A DNA stretch of 64,000 nucleotides from Janthinobacterium sp. TB1-E2 (GCF_036885605.1 NZ_CP142523.1:1488001-1552000); one strand, 5' to 3'; counted from the first letter of the stretch, positions 1 through 7,917 are shown. Numbers and translations: made by a program. The notes: generated by a model not told the origin, from the sequence alone.

Positions 1-1
1 G

Positions 2-337
2 CTGGTGGTGGCGCTCGGTGCCTTGATCCTGCCCCTGTCGCGCGTCGTGCCGCCGCTGTATGTATGGCGCATCCGCTCGCGCGTGTACCGCTGGTATGGC
101 CAGTTGCGCACGGTCGAGCAGGCGCTGGAGGACGTGCCGCCAGAGCAGCGCGCGCAAGTGTATGCGGCGCAATTGAAGCGGCTCGATCAGATCGAGGAAA
201 TGGTCAACCAGATCTCGATTCCCCTGTCGTTTGCCGATGGCCTGTATGGCTTGCGCAGCCACATCAATTTCGTGCGCAAGCGCATTCTGTCCCTGATGGG
301 CGAGCACCCTGCCGCTGAGGTGGGCGAGCCGGCCTGA
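2..337 (+). CDS. TAXI-type TRAP transporter solute-binding protein, C-terminal part (5' end outside window)
   Basis: The reading frame is already open at base 2, so this is the last ~111 codons of a longer gene. It opens with a hydrophobic segment (VALGALILPLSRVVPPLYVW) that looks like a transmembrane helix. A charged region of about 80 residues follows, ending in YGLRSHINFVRKRI. This tail (one helix, then a helical region with that ending) is what I know from TAXI-family TRAP solute receptors that are membrane-anchored at the C-terminus; these bind small organic solutes for a sodium-driven TRAP permease. The binding domain is outside the window, so the family call rests on the tail alone and the substrate is unknown. 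Confidence 0.55.
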   Translation: MVVALGALILPLSRVVPPLYVWRIRSRVYRWYGQLRTVEQALEDVPPEQRAQVYAAQLKRLDQIEEMVNQISIPLSFADGLYGLRSHINFVRKRILSLMGEHPAAEVGEPA

Positions 338-358
338 GCGATTAACTCGCTTAACAAC

Positions 359-472
359 GCCTAACAAAACCGTAGCGAGCGGAAGGAAGTTGTGGTTGAG
401 AAGCGCAGCTGTACGAAGGTACAGTGAGCATCGCAGACCGCAAATTACGACGCGTAGTAGGTTTTGATAGGC
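359..472. repeat. Nested inverted-repeat intergenic element
   Basis: Three nested pairs of arms can be read directly. The outer arms are GCCTAACAAAACC (359-371) and GGTTTTGATAGGC (460-472), with one mismatch. The middle arms are TTGTGGT (390-396) and ACCGCAA (437-443), with one G-U pair. The inner hairpin is CTGTAC-GAAG-GTACAG (409-424). The element fills the gap between the TRAP gene end and the antitoxin stop codon, so it could be a dispersed structured repeat or a bidirectional mRNA-end structure. No second copy was found in this window. Confidence 0.6.
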
Positions 473-475
473 GTA

Positions 476-760
476 CTAAATGAGGGTGATCGACAGCTTG
501 CGTCCAACCAGCGCGGCGGCTCGCTCCAGGGTCGACAGGGTTACGTCGCTGCTGGGGTCGAGCAGGCGGTCGAGCTGCGAGCGGCTCGTCTGCAGCAGGG
601 CCGCCATGCGCGTCTTCGACATCGCTTGTTCCTGCATCGCCTGCGTCAGTTGCCAGGCGATCACTTCCTTGATGGCACGGTTTTGCGTTTGCTCGAAAAT
701 GCCTTCTTCCTTGAGGAAGTCGTCGAGACTGCTGCCGAGGTGGGGAGCGGTGGCGTTCAT
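476..760 (-). CDS. XRE-family antitoxin of a type II toxin-antitoxin pair
   Basis: A 94-residue protein with a helix-turn-helix region around residues 45-75 (KTRMAALLQTSRSQLDRLL), followed by a conserved-looking LSTLERAAALVGRKLSI tail typical of short XRE/HigA-like antitoxins. Such proteins bind and neutralise the partner toxin and repress their own operon. Its start codon overlaps the stop codon of the upstream toxin gene as ATGA (757-760), so the two are translationally coupled. The toxin-first order matches HigBA rather than RelBE. The palindrome ahead of the toxin gene is the obvious candidate binding site. Confidence 0.8.
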   Translation of the reverse strand: MNATAPHLGSSLDDFLKEEGIFEQTQNRAIKEVIAWQLTQAMQEQAMSKTRMAALLQTSRSQLDRLLDPSSDVTLSTLERAAALVGRKLSITLI

Positions 761-1116
761 GTCAGTTCCTTGTAGCGTTTGCGGGCCAGCGCCAGGTCGT
801 CATCGGGCGTGGCGCGGGTTTTCTTGAGAAAGCCGTGCAGCGCCACCAGGCAGTCGCCATGATGGCAGATCAGTACGCGGGCGAAACGGTTGCCGGGGTT
901 GCCGGGCAGGCTGCTGCGTACTTCCGACAATCCTTGCCCCAAATGGCGGCACAGGGGCATGCCCACGGGCCAGCGCCACTGCGCATGCATCAAGTCTTGT
1001 CCGATCACATGGCGCTCTTCGATGGGCAAGGACTTGAGCCAGTCTCGCACGGGTTCGCCGCCATTGCCATTCGCATAGAACAGCAGGGTCATTTGGCGCA
1101 AGCCGGAAGCATCCAT
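757..1116 (-). CDS. RelE/HigB-type toxin (phage Gp49-like family)
   Basis: A 119-residue protein. Its C-terminal half reads LVALHGFLKKTRATPDDDLA followed by LARKRYKEL. This is the signature of the Gp49/HigB branch of the RelE/ParE superfamily, small ribonucleases that cleave mRNA on the ribosome. Earlier, GLSEVRSSLPGN matches the family's central strand. The ATG at 1116 is preceded by GAGG at a good distance and lies just downstream of the operator; an internal ATG at 1092 is a less likely start. The gene is first in the pair and overlaps the antitoxin by 4 bases. Toxicity and target are inferred from family only. Confidence 0.8.
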   Translation of the reverse strand: MDASGLRQMTLLFYANGNGGEPVRDWLKSLPIEERHVIGQDLMHAQWRWPVGMPLCRHLGQGLSEVRSSLPGNPGNRFARVLICHHGDCLVALHGFLKKTRATPDDDLALARKRYKELT

Positions 1117-1130
1117 GACGCACCTCTACG

Positions 1131-1150
1131 GTGTACTATATAAGGTACAC
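1131..1150 (-). promoter_or_regulatory. Palindromic operator/promoter of the toxin-antitoxin operon
   Basis: GTGTAC (1131-1136) and GTACAC (1145-1150) form a perfect inverted repeat around an AT-rich centre that, read on the minus strand, contains TATAGT, a good -10 box. The palindrome therefore overlaps the probable promoter, 15-35 bases upstream of the toxin start codon. This is the layout expected of an autorepressed toxin-antitoxin operon. Confidence 0.65.
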
Positions 1151-1215
1151 ATTCGCAAGGAGAATTTGCGCCGCTCTTGAAAAAATCGGGCGCGCATGGA
1201 TGGTTGTAGCCGATA

Positions 1216-1236
1216 GCGGGCCGCAGGGTGGCCCGC
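1216..1236 (-). terminator. GC-rich hairpin after the rhodanese gene
   Basis: GCGGGCC (1216-1222) and GGCCCGC (1230-1236) form a 7-bp stem 24 bases past the rhodanese stop codon. No T-run follows directly, so it may be an mRNA 3' end structure rather than a true intrinsic terminator. Confidence 0.35.
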
Positions 1237-1259
1237 CAGATCAAACACTGTTCAGATAG

Positions 1260-1721
1260 TCAGGCACCCAGCCAAGGCAACCCCGCCTTGCACCAGCCGC
1301 CGATCTGCTTGCGGTGGCCGTCGGCATCCTTGTCGCCCTCGAAGCCTTCGAGGATGTCGAAGCAGTGCAGGTAGCCGTGCTCGGTCGCCAGCTTGGCGGC
1401 ATGGCGCGAACGCACGCCGGAGCGGCACAGGAACAGCAGCACCTCGTCCTTGCCGGCCTGGGCGGCCAGTTGCGCGAGGAAATCGGGATTCGGCACGCCA
1501 CCGGGGTAGGTGGCCCACTGCACCGCACCATGCTGGGTATCGGCGATGTCGACCCGCCCCACCCAGTCGCGCTCGGCATTCGTGCGCACATCGATGAGCT
1601 TGACGGCGGGATCGCCCTGCAGCAAGTCATACGCTTCCTGCGGCGTGACGGCGCCGGCATACGGCGTACCTTCATTGGCCCGGCTGCGGGCGGTGGTCAG
1701 GATGTCGGCGGCGGTGGTCAT
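1260..1721 (-). CDS. Single-domain rhodanese-like sulfurtransferase
   Basis: A 153-residue protein with one rhodanese domain: the strand LIDVRTNAERDWVG near residues 42-55 and the active-site loop CRSGVRS at residues 99-105, with Cys99 as the persulfide-forming residue. It ends with the GFEGDKDADGHRK region and GWCKAGLPW, a form seen in small cytoplasmic proteobacterial rhodaneses. No signal peptide is visible, so it should act in the cytoplasm as a sulfur-transfer or detoxification enzyme. The donor and acceptor cannot be told from sequence. It is upstream of the toxin-antitoxin pair on the same strand but separated by a hairpin and a separate promoter. Confidence 0.88.
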   Translation of the reverse strand: MTTAADILTTARSRANEGTPYAGAVTPQEAYDLLQGDPAVKLIDVRTNAERDWVGRVDIADTQHGAVQWATYPGGVPNPDFLAQLAAQAGKDEVLLFLCRSGVRSRHAAKLATEHGYLHCFDILEGFEGDKDADGHRKQIGGWCKAGLPWLGA

Positions 1722-1794
1722 GGCGTCCTCAATGAAAGTGGGCAGGTGTGGTCGATTATAGTGCGCCGTCGGCGCCCCGCAAACGGGAAATCAC

Positions 1795-1892
1795 GGTGCA
1801 TGGCGCATGCACCATAACAAGGCAATTTTCAGGAATTGGCGCAAAATGCACAATAATGGTGCGTTATTCGTTTTTTGCACTTGCATAGTGCA
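1795..1892 (+). promoter_or_regulatory. NtrC binding sites (enhancer) upstream of glnA
   Basis: Two sites fit the NtrC pattern TGCACY-N5-RGTGCA: TGCACAATAATGGTGCG (1847-1863) and TGCACTTGCATAGTGCA (1876-1892, perfect outer arms). Their centres are 29 bases apart, about three helical turns, and roughly 130-165 bases upstream of the predicted sigma-54 start site. A third palindrome, GGTGCA/TGCACC at 1795-1813, could be an auxiliary site. The arrangement resembles the enhancer of enteric glnA, and ntrB-ntrC are encoded just downstream. Confidence 0.75.
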
Positions 1893-1991
1893 TTCTTGAT
1901 TTGACGCAAACCCAGCATGAAAATCGCGGGCAGGAAAACTTTCACTGGGATGGCCGGGTTTTGACCTTGGCGGCGACATCCCACTAGAAGC

Positions 1992-2007
1992 TGGCATGGA
2001 ATCTGCT
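1992..2007 (+). promoter_or_regulatory. Sigma-54 promoter of glnA
   Basis: TGGCATGGAATCTGCT has the sigma-54 layout: GG at 1993-1994 and GC at 2005-2006, separated by exactly 10 bases, against the consensus TGGCACG-N4-TTGCW. Transcription should start near 2018, leaving an 89-base leader before the glnA ATG. A second TGGCACG at 2028-2034 has the wrong distance to its TTGC and was not chosen. Confidence 0.7.
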
Positions 2008-2106
2008 ATGATCCTTATGAGTTTTGGTGGCACGCAATGTTTGCTTCGCTTCATCAGCCCAGACGCACTAAGGTCGGCTCACCCCACATTCATTTAGGAG
2101 ATACGC

Positions 2107-3522
2107 ATGGCAATGACAGCCGCAGAAGTCTTGAAGATGGTAGAAGAAAACGAAGTCAAATTCGTTGATTTCCGCTTTGCTGATACCCGTGGTAAAGAGC
2201 AGCACGTGACGGTTCCCGTGTCGCACTTCGACATGGACAAATTCGAGTCGGGCCACGCCTTTGACGGTTCTTCGATCGCAGGCTGGAAAGGCATTGAAGC
2301 GTCCGACATGATCTTGCTGCCGGATCCAAACACGGCCAATATCGACCCGTTCATGGAAGAAACGACCCTGTTCATGCAGTGCGACGTGATCGAACCGTCG
2401 GACGGCAAGGGCTACGACCGCGACCCGCGCTCGATCGCGAAACGCGCCGAAGCCTACCTGAAATCGTCGGGCATGGGCGACACCGCCTACTTCGGCCCTG
2501 AACCAGAATTCTTCATCTTCGACAGCGTGCGCTGGAAGATCGACATGTCGGGCTGCTTCGTCAAGATCGGTTCGGACGAAGGTTCGTGGTCGACCGGCAA
2601 GGACATCGAAGGCGGCAACAGCGGCCACCGTCCTACCGTCAAGGGCGGCTATTTCCCCGTGCCACCAGTGGACAGCTTCCAGGACATGCGTTCGGAAATG
2701 TGCCTGATTCTGGAATCGCTGGGCATCCCGGTTGAGGTACATCATCACGAAGTGGCCGGCGCCGGCCAGAATGAAATCGGCACCAAGTTCTCGACCCTGG
2801 TCGAGCGCGCCGACTGGACGCAAAACCTGAAATACGTGGTGTGGAACGTGGCGCACAGCTATGGCAAGACCGCCACCTTCATGCCGAAACCTATCGTTGG
2901 CGACAACGGTTCGGGCATGCACGTGCATCAATCCGTATGGAAAGATGGCAAAAACCTGTTCGCTGGCGACGGCTATGCTGGCCTGTCCGATTTCGCCCTG
3001 TACTACATCGGCGGCATCATCAAGCACGCCAAGGCACTGAACGCGATCACCAACCCGGGCACCAACTCGTACAAGCGTCTGGTACCAGGCTACGAAGCTC
3101 CAGTGAAACTGGCGTACTCGGCGAAAAACCGTTCCGCCTCGATCCGTATCCCGCACGTGGCCAATCCAAAAGGCCGCCGCGTCGAAGCGCGCTTCCCGGA
3201 TCCACTGGCGAACCCGTACCTGTGCTTCGCCGCACTGCTGATGGCTGGCCTGGACGGCGTTGCCAACAAGATCCATCCGGGCGAAGCCGCCTCGAAAGAT
3301 CTGTACCATCTGCCGCCGGAAGAAGACGCACTGATCCCGACCGTGTGCGCTTCGCTGGAAGAAGCCCTGGACGCACTGGACAAGGACCGCGAGTTCCTGA
3401 CCCGTGGTGGCGTATTCAGCGATTCGATGATCGATGCTTACCTGGAACTGAAAATGCAGGACGTACAGCGCATGCGCATGACCACGCATCCTGCCGAGTT
3501 CGACATGTACTACTCGCTGTAA
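2107..3522 (+). CDS. glnA: Glutamine synthetase, type I
   Basis: A 471-residue protein, the normal length for dodecameric GSI-beta, which makes glutamine from glutamate, ammonia and ATP. Visible family signatures are the N-terminal beta-grasp part ([19 protein letters not shown]), [12 protein letters not shown], the ATP/glutamate site regions [10 protein letters not shown] and [11 protein letters not shown], and [16 protein letters not shown]. Near residue 400 the protein has NLPPEE-like YHLPPEE, the adenylylation Tyr region. The adenylyltransferase glnE is encoded 20 kb downstream, so covalent control is expected. The start follows AGGAG at good spacing. Transcription should be NtrC/sigma-54 dependent from the sites upstream. 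Confidence 0.98.
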   Translation: MAMTAAEVLKMVEENEVKFVDFRFADTRGKEQHVTVPVSHFDMDKFESGHAFDGSSIAGWKGIEASDMILLPDPNTANIDPFMEETTLFMQCDVIEPSDGKGYDRDPRSIAKRAEAYLKSSGMGDTAYFGPEPEFFIFDSVRWKIDMSGCFVKIGSDEGSWSTGKDIEGGNSGHRPTVKGGYFPVPPVDSFQDMRSEMCLILESLGIPVEVHHHEVAGAGQNEIGTKFSTLVERADWTQNLKYVVWNVAHSYGKTATFMPKPIVGDNGSGMHVHQSVWKDGKNLFAGDGYAGLSDFALYYIGGIIKHAKALNAITNPGTNSYKRLVPGYEAPVKLAYSAKNRSASIRIPHVANPKGRRVEARFPDPLANPYLCFAALLMAGLDGVANKIHPGEAASKDLYHLPPEEDALIPTVCASLEEALDALDKDREFLTRGGVFSDSMIDAYLELKMQDVQRMRMTTHPAEFDMYYSL

Positions 3523-3556
3523 TGGCGCCACGCCGGCAATGTGCCGGTAGTGAATA

Positions 3557-3596
3557 AAAAAACGCGGGTGAGGCGATGGTCTTGCCCGCGTTTTTT
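3557..3596 (+). terminator. Intrinsic terminator of glnA
   Basis: AAAAAACGCGGG (3557-3568) pairs with CCCGCGTTTTTT (3585-3596). The intervening bases extend the stem with several G-U pairs down to a GATG loop. It separates glnA from the following ntrBC operon. Confidence 0.9.
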
Positions 3597-3668
3597 GTTA
3601 TGGCGCCACAGTGCGTTGTTGTATAGTCGGCCCAGGAACGATGCGGCACGCGCCGACAGGAGTAGAGA

Positions 3669-4178
3669 TTGACCAAGCATTACAGAATGGTGCTGATGGC
3701 AGGATTGCTGGGCGCGGCGGCACAGGCGCACGGGCAGCTGTATGTGTGCGCCGATGCACAAGGACACAAGACGTACACGGACAAGCGGGCTGGCACGCAT
3801 TGCCAGCTGCTCGATTTGCCGGGCGCCATGACGGAGCCGCCACGCAAGACGGCGCCGCTGGCCGGCGCGCCGTCCCGGCCCGCCACGCAGGCGGCGGCCA
3901 CGGCAGCACCTGCCGCAGGCGCGTTTCCCAAAGTCGATGGCGCCGAGCAGCGCGCGCGCGACCTGGACCGGCGCCAGATCCTGCAGGACGAATTGCGCAG
4001 CGAAGAGCAGAAGCTGGCGGCGCAGCGCCTGGAGTTCAACGGCGGCCAGCCCGAGCGCCAGGGCAATGAGCGCAATTACGCGAAATACCAGGAACGAGTG
4101 GCGCAGTTGAAGGACAACATTAGCCGGACACAGCAGAACGTCGAGGCCCTGAAACGCGAGATCGCGAATATTCGGTAA
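3669..4178 (+). CDS. DUF4124-like secreted protein with C-terminal coiled coil
   Basis: A 169-residue protein starting at TTG (3669), chosen because AGGAG lies 7 bases upstream; the next in-frame ATG at 3687 has no such site. Residues 1-22 form a signal peptide (VLMAGLLGAAAQAHG). The DUF4124 hallmark LYVCADAQGHKTYTDKR follows, with two Cys (CADA, CQLL). After an Ala/Pro-rich linker comes a highly charged helical stretch from about residue 90 to the end (DLDRRQILQDELRSEEQKLA), probably a coiled coil. Function is unknown; the protein should be periplasmic. It ends 5 bases before ntrB and so probably shares its mRNA. Confidence 0.75.
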   Translation: MTKHYRMVLMAGLLGAAAQAHGQLYVCADAQGHKTYTDKRAGTHCQLLDLPGAMTEPPRKTAPLAGAPSRPATQAAATAAPAAGAFPKVDGAEQRARDLDRRQILQDELRSEEQKLAAQRLEFNGGQPERQGNERNYAKYQERVAQLKDNISRTQQNVEALKREIANIR

Positions 4179-4183
4179 AGCAC

Positions 4184-5272
4184 ATGACACTAGACAACCA
4201 TTCCAGCCGCCCGGCCCATCTGGCCGGCCTTGATTTGCTGGCCTCGGCCGTGATCCTGCTCGACGGCGATGGCCGCATCAGCTATGCCAACGCGGCGGCG
4301 GAAAACCTGCTGGAAAGTTCATTGAAGGCCTTGTCGCGGCAAAAGCTGACGGCGCTGTTCTTGAATCCCGACGAGCTGGCCGGCATTTGCGCGCAGGCGC
4401 TCGAGCATAAATTTTCCGACTTGCGCCAGGACCTGACTCTGGAGCGCCTGGGGCGCGAGCCGCTGCGCGTGCACAGCATCATCAGCGCGCTCGACGCGCC
4501 GCGCGACGGCGTGCTGATCGAGCTGCGCGAAAACGTGCAGCAGCTCAAACTCGACCGCGAGGAGCGCATCCTCGACCAGAGCCAGGTCAACAAGGAGCTG
4601 ATCCGCAACCTGGCGCATGAAATCAAGAACCCGCTGGGCGGCATCCGCGGCGCGGCCCAGCTGCTGGAGCTGGAATTGCCGGCCCTGCACCTGAGCGAGC
4701 TGCGCGAGTACACGCAAGTCATCATCAAGGAAGCGGACCGCCTGCAAACCCTGGTCGACCGTTTGCTGGCGCCGCACCGCCGCCCGCATATCGTCGGCGA
4801 CGTGAATATCCACGAAGTGTGCGAGCGGGTACGCAGCCTGATCCTGGCCGAGTTCCCCAGCGGCCTGACCATTTCGCGCGATTACGATGCTTCGATTCCC
4901 GAGTTTCGCGGCGACAAGGAGCAGCTGATACAGACCGTGCTCAACATCGCGCACAACGCGGCGCAAGCGCTGGCAGAACGTATCGAGGCGGGCGATGCGG
5001 AGCTCATTTTCAAGACGCGCGTGGCGCGCCAAGTGACCCTGGCCAAGGTCCGCTACAACCTGGCATTAGACTTGCATATCATTGACAATGGACCGGGCAT
5101 CGCACCCCAGATCCGCGACCGGATTTTCTACCCGCTGGTGTCGGGCAGGGAAGGCGGCAGCGGGCTGGGGCTGACCTTGGCGCAAACCTTCGTGCAACAG
5201 CACCTGGGCGTGATCGAGTGCGAAAGCCGGCCTGGATACACCGATTTCAGGATCGTTCTACCCTTGCCATAA
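4184..5272 (+). CDS. glnL: Nitrogen regulation sensor histidine kinase NtrB (GlnL)
   Basis: A 362-residue cytoplasmic kinase with no membrane segments. It has a PAS domain at about residues 14-115 (LDLLASAVILLDGDGRISYA). The dimerisation/phosphorylation helix contains RNLAHEIKNPLGG, with His145 as the phosphorylated residue. The catalytic domain shows N-box QTVLNIAHNAAQA, G1 IDNGPGIAP and G2 GGSGLGLTLAQ. In the known pathway it phosphorylates NtrC when nitrogen is short and is turned into a phosphatase by PII. It is followed after 48 bases by ntrC. Low-copy expression independent of glnA is likely because of the terminator between them. Confidence 0.95.
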   Translation: MTLDNHSSRPAHLAGLDLLASAVILLDGDGRISYANAAAENLLESSLKALSRQKLTALFLNPDELAGICAQALEHKFSDLRQDLTLERLGREPLRVHSIISALDAPRDGVLIELRENVQQLKLDREERILDQSQVNKELIRNLAHEIKNPLGGIRGAAQLLELELPALHLSELREYTQVIIKEADRLQTLVDRLLAPHRRPHIVGDVNIHEVCERVRSLILAEFPSGLTISRDYDASIPEFRGDKEQLIQTVLNIAHNAAQALAERIEAGDAELIFKTRVARQVTLAKVRYNLALDLHIIDNGPGIAPQIRDRIFYPLVSGREGGSGLGLTLAQTFVQQHLGVIECESRPGYTDFRIVLPLP

Positions 5273-5320
5273 GCGAGGAGGTATCCCACCCATGAAATCC
5301 ATTGCGGGACGCACACACTA

Positions 5321-6811
5321 ATGAAGCCAATCTGGATAGTTGACGACGACGAATCAATCCGCTGGGTGCTGGAAAAAGCCCTGGCGCGGGAAAATCTCGC
5401 CACCAAGAGTTTTGCCAATGCGCGCGACGCCATCGCCGCGCTGGAATTTGACACGCCGCAAGTGCTCGTGTCCGATATCCGCATGCCGGGCGCGTCCGGC
5501 CTGGAATTGCTGCAGACGGTCAAGTCGCGCTTTCCCGGCTTGCCGGTCATCATCATCACGGCCTTTTCCGACCTCGATTCGGCCGTCGCGGCCTTCCAGG
5601 GCGGCGCCTTCGAATACCTGGCCAAGCCCTTCGATATCGACAAGGCTGTCGAGCTGATCCGGCGCGCGCTGGAAGAGAGCCTGCGCGAAACGAGCGTTGA
5701 ATCGGGCCCGTCCGAAACCCCGGAAATCCTCGGCCAGGCGCCGGCCATGCAGGAAGTCTTCCGCGCCATCGGCCGGTTGTCGCAATCGAACGTGACGGTG
5801 CTGATCACGGGCGAATCCGGTTCCGGCAAGGAGCTTGTGGCGCGCGCGCTGCACAAGCACAGCCCGCGCGCGGCGCAGCCGTTCATTGCCCTCAACACGG
5901 CGGCGATACCGAAGGATTTGCTCGAATCCGAACTGTTCGGCCACGAACGCGGCGCCTTTACGGGCGCGCAGACGACGCGCCGGGGCCGCTTCGAGCAGGC
6001 CGAGAACGGCACCTTGTTCCTCGATGAAATCGGCGACATGCCGTTCGACCTGCAGACGCGTTTGCTGCGCGTGTTGTCCGACGGCCATTTCTATCGCGTC
6101 GGCGGCCATCAGCCGATGAAGGCGAACGTGCGCGTCATTACGGCCACGCACCAGAACCTCGAGCAGCGCGTGCGCGACGGCCTGTTCCGCGAAGACTTGT
6201 ATCACCGCCTGAACGTGATCCGTTTGCGCCTGCCCAGTTTGAGGGAGCGGCGCGAGGATATCCCCATCCTGGTGCGCCACTTTCTGGTGCAAAGCGCACG
6301 CCAGCTGGGCGTCGAAGCCAAACGCATGAGCGAACCGACGATGCAGTTCTTGAGCAGCCTCGATTTGCCCGGCAATGTGCGCCAGCTGGAAAATCTGTGC
6401 AACTGGATCACCGTCATGGCGCCGGGCCAGACGGTGGAAATCAAGGATTTGCCGCTGGAATTGACGCAGGGGCAGGGCGATGGCGCGGCCACTGCGGCGG
6501 CGGGCGAAGCTGCGCCAGCAGCCGTTGCCCACCCGCACGGCGGCCAGGTCTTTGAAGCCGTCGCGCCCGCCAACGGCGCGCCGCCGGGCTGGATCGGCTT
6601 GCTGGAATTGCAGGCGGCCGGCATGCTGGGCGCGGGGCAACAGGAAGTCATGGCCGTGCTGGGGCGCCAGTTCGAGTCGGCCCTGATCAAGACGGCGCTC
6701 AAGCATACGCACGGGCGCAAGAACGACGCTGCCGTGCGCCTGGGCATCGGCCGCAACACCATCACCCGCAAGATCTCCGAACTGGGCATCGACGGCGCCA
6801 AGGACGACTGA
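5321..6811 (+). CDS. glnG: Nitrogen regulation response regulator NtrC (GlnG), sigma-54 activator
   Basis: A 496-residue three-domain enhancer-binding protein. The receiver domain (1-120) has the acidic pocket VDDDES and phospho-acceptor Asp52 in VLVSDIRMPG. The AAA+ domain has Walker A GESGSGKE (164-171), the sigma-54 contact loop GAFTGA (211-216) and Walker B TLFLDEIGD. A Fis-type helix-turn-helix at the C-terminus (NDAAVRLGIGRNTITRKISE) binds DNA. A linker of about 80 residues (Ala/Gly-rich, GEAAPAAVAHPHGG) precedes the DNA-binding domain and is longer than in enterics. The predicted targets include the glnA enhancer at 1.8 kb. Confidence 0.96.
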   Translation: MKPIWIVDDDESIRWVLEKALARENLATKSFANARDAIAALEFDTPQVLVSDIRMPGASGLELLQTVKSRFPGLPVIIITAFSDLDSAVAAFQGGAFEYLAKPFDIDKAVELIRRALEESLRETSVESGPSETPEILGQAPAMQEVFRAIGRLSQSNVTVLITGESGSGKELVARALHKHSPRAAQPFIALNTAAIPKDLLESELFGHERGAFTGAQTTRRGRFEQAENGTLFLDEIGDMPFDLQTRLLRVLSDGHFYRVGGHQPMKANVRVITATHQNLEQRVRDGLFREDLYHRLNVIRLRLPSLRERREDIPILVRHFLVQSARQLGVEAKRMSEPTMQFLSSLDLPGNVRQLENLCNWITVMAPGQTVEIKDLPLELTQGQGDGAATAAAGEAAPAAVAHPHGGQVFEAVAPANGAPPGWIGLLELQAAGMLGAGQQEVMAVLGRQFESALIKTALKHTHGRKNDAAVRLGIGRNTITRKISELGIDGAKDD

Positions 6812-6820
6812 TTGCCGTCT

Positions 6821-6841
6821 GGACGGGGCTCCGCCCCGTCC
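6821..6841 (+). terminator. Perfect 9-bp hairpin after ntrC
   Basis: GGACGGGGC (6821-6829) and GCCCCGTCC (6833-6841) form a perfect stem with a TCC loop, 9 bases after the ntrC stop. No T-run follows, so it may stabilise the ntrC mRNA end rather than terminate on its own. Confidence 0.45.
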
Positions 6842-6909
6842 GCTTCCCCTCCTGGCGTTCCTCGCACGCCACAACACCCACAGCAGGCGATAAGGTAAGC
6901 TAGCGCCTG

Positions 6910-6932
6910 CCGGACTGTTTCGTCCGGTTTTA
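6910..6932 (+). terminator. Small intrinsic-terminator-like hairpin in front of corA
   Basis: CCGGAC (6910-6915) and GTCCGG (6922-6927) are followed at once by TTTT. It lies only 20 bases before the corA start codon. It either blocks read-through from ntrC or sits inside the corA leader as an attenuator. Confidence 0.5.
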
Positions 6933-6951
6933 ACTTTATTGTGGAAACTGT

Positions 6952-7917
6952 ATGCTGATTAACTGCGTGGCCTACCAGGATGGCAAAAAACTGGCCGACT
7001 TGCCGATCGACGATATCAGCGATTACGTCGAGCGCCCCGATTGTTTCGTCTGGGTCGCCCTGCTCGACGCCACGCCGGACGAGCTGAAACAGATGCAGCA
7101 CGAGTTTTGCCTGCACGAACTGGCCGTGGAAGACGCGCAGCGGGGCCACCAGCGTCCGAAGATCGAGGAATATGGCGACTCCCTGTTCGCCGTCGTGAAA
7201 ACCGTGGAAATGGTCGAGAACGAACTGGTGCTGGGCGAAGTCGACATTTTTGTCGGCGCCAATTATGTGCTCTCGTCGCGCAGCAACAGCTCGCAAGGTT
7301 TCCTCGGCGTGCGTGCGCGCGCCGAGCGCGAGCCGCATCTGCTGCGCCAGGGTTCGGCCTTCGTGCTGTACGCGTTGATGGACGCCGTCGTCGACCGGTA
7401 CTTTCCCGTGCTCGACGCGCTCGAATCGGAACTGGAATTGATCGAGGATCGCATCTTCGACCGTGGCACCGAGCGCGACAATATCGAACGGCTGTATCAA
7501 TTGAAACGCAAGGTCATGGTCTTGCGCCACGTGGTCGCGCCCCTGATGGAAGCGGTGGGCAAGCTGCACGGCGGAAGGGTGCCGCCGCTGTGCCACGATA
7601 CCCAGGAGTATTTCCGCGACGTGCACGACCATCTGGCGCGCATCAACGGCACGCTCGACACCATCCGCGACACCATCAGCACGGCGATCCAGGTGAATCT
7701 GTCGATGGTCGCCATCGATGAGAGCGAAGTGAACAAGCAGTTGGCGGCCTGGGCCGCCATCTTCGCCGTATTTACCGCGTTTGCCGGTATCTGGGGCATG
7801 AATTTCAAGTTCATGCCGGAACTGGACTGGCATTATGGTTATCCGGCCGCCGTGGCAGTGATGAGCTGTGTCTGCGGTTATATGTATTACTTGTTCAAGC
7901 GTTCCGGCTGGTTATAA
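6952..7917 (+). CDS. corA: CorA-family magnesium/cobalt channel
   Basis: A 321-residue protein. A long acidic cytoplasmic N-terminal domain (residues 1-255) is followed by two C-terminal membrane helices. The signature GMN at residues 282-284 (IWGMNFKFMPELDW) ends the first helix and forms the selectivity filter; a second helix (YPAAVAVMSCVCGYMYYLF) ends with the usual basic tail KRSGWL. The family forms pentameric Mg2+ channels in the inner membrane, closed by Mg2+ bound to the cytoplasmic domain. The gene stands alone between ntrC and an unrelated histidine kinase. Co2+/Ni2+ transport cannot be excluded. Confidence 0.93.
   Translation: MLINCVAYQDGKKLADLPIDDISDYVERPDCFVWVALLDATPDELKQMQHEFCLHELAVEDAQRGHQRPKIEEYGDSLFAVVKTVEMVENELVLGEVDIFVGANYVLSSRSNSSQGFLGVRARAEREPHLLRQGSAFVLYALMDAVVDRYFPVLDALESELELIEDRIFDRGTERDNIERLYQLKRKVMVLRHVVAPLMEAVGKLHGGRVPPLCHDTQEYFRDVHDHLARINGTLDTIRDTISTAIQVNLSMVAIDESEVNKQLAAWAAIFAVFTAFAGIWGMNFKFMPELDWHYGYPAAVAVMSCVCGYMYYLFKRSGWL

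Noticed and set aside
2028-2045. Second sigma-54-like TGGCACG upstream of glnA
   Set aside because: The following TTGC is 12 rather than 10 bases from the GG, which sigma-54 promoters do not tolerate.
1791-2054. Minus-strand frame of 87 codons upstream of glnA
   Set aside because: It covers the NtrC and sigma-54 sites and has no protein features.
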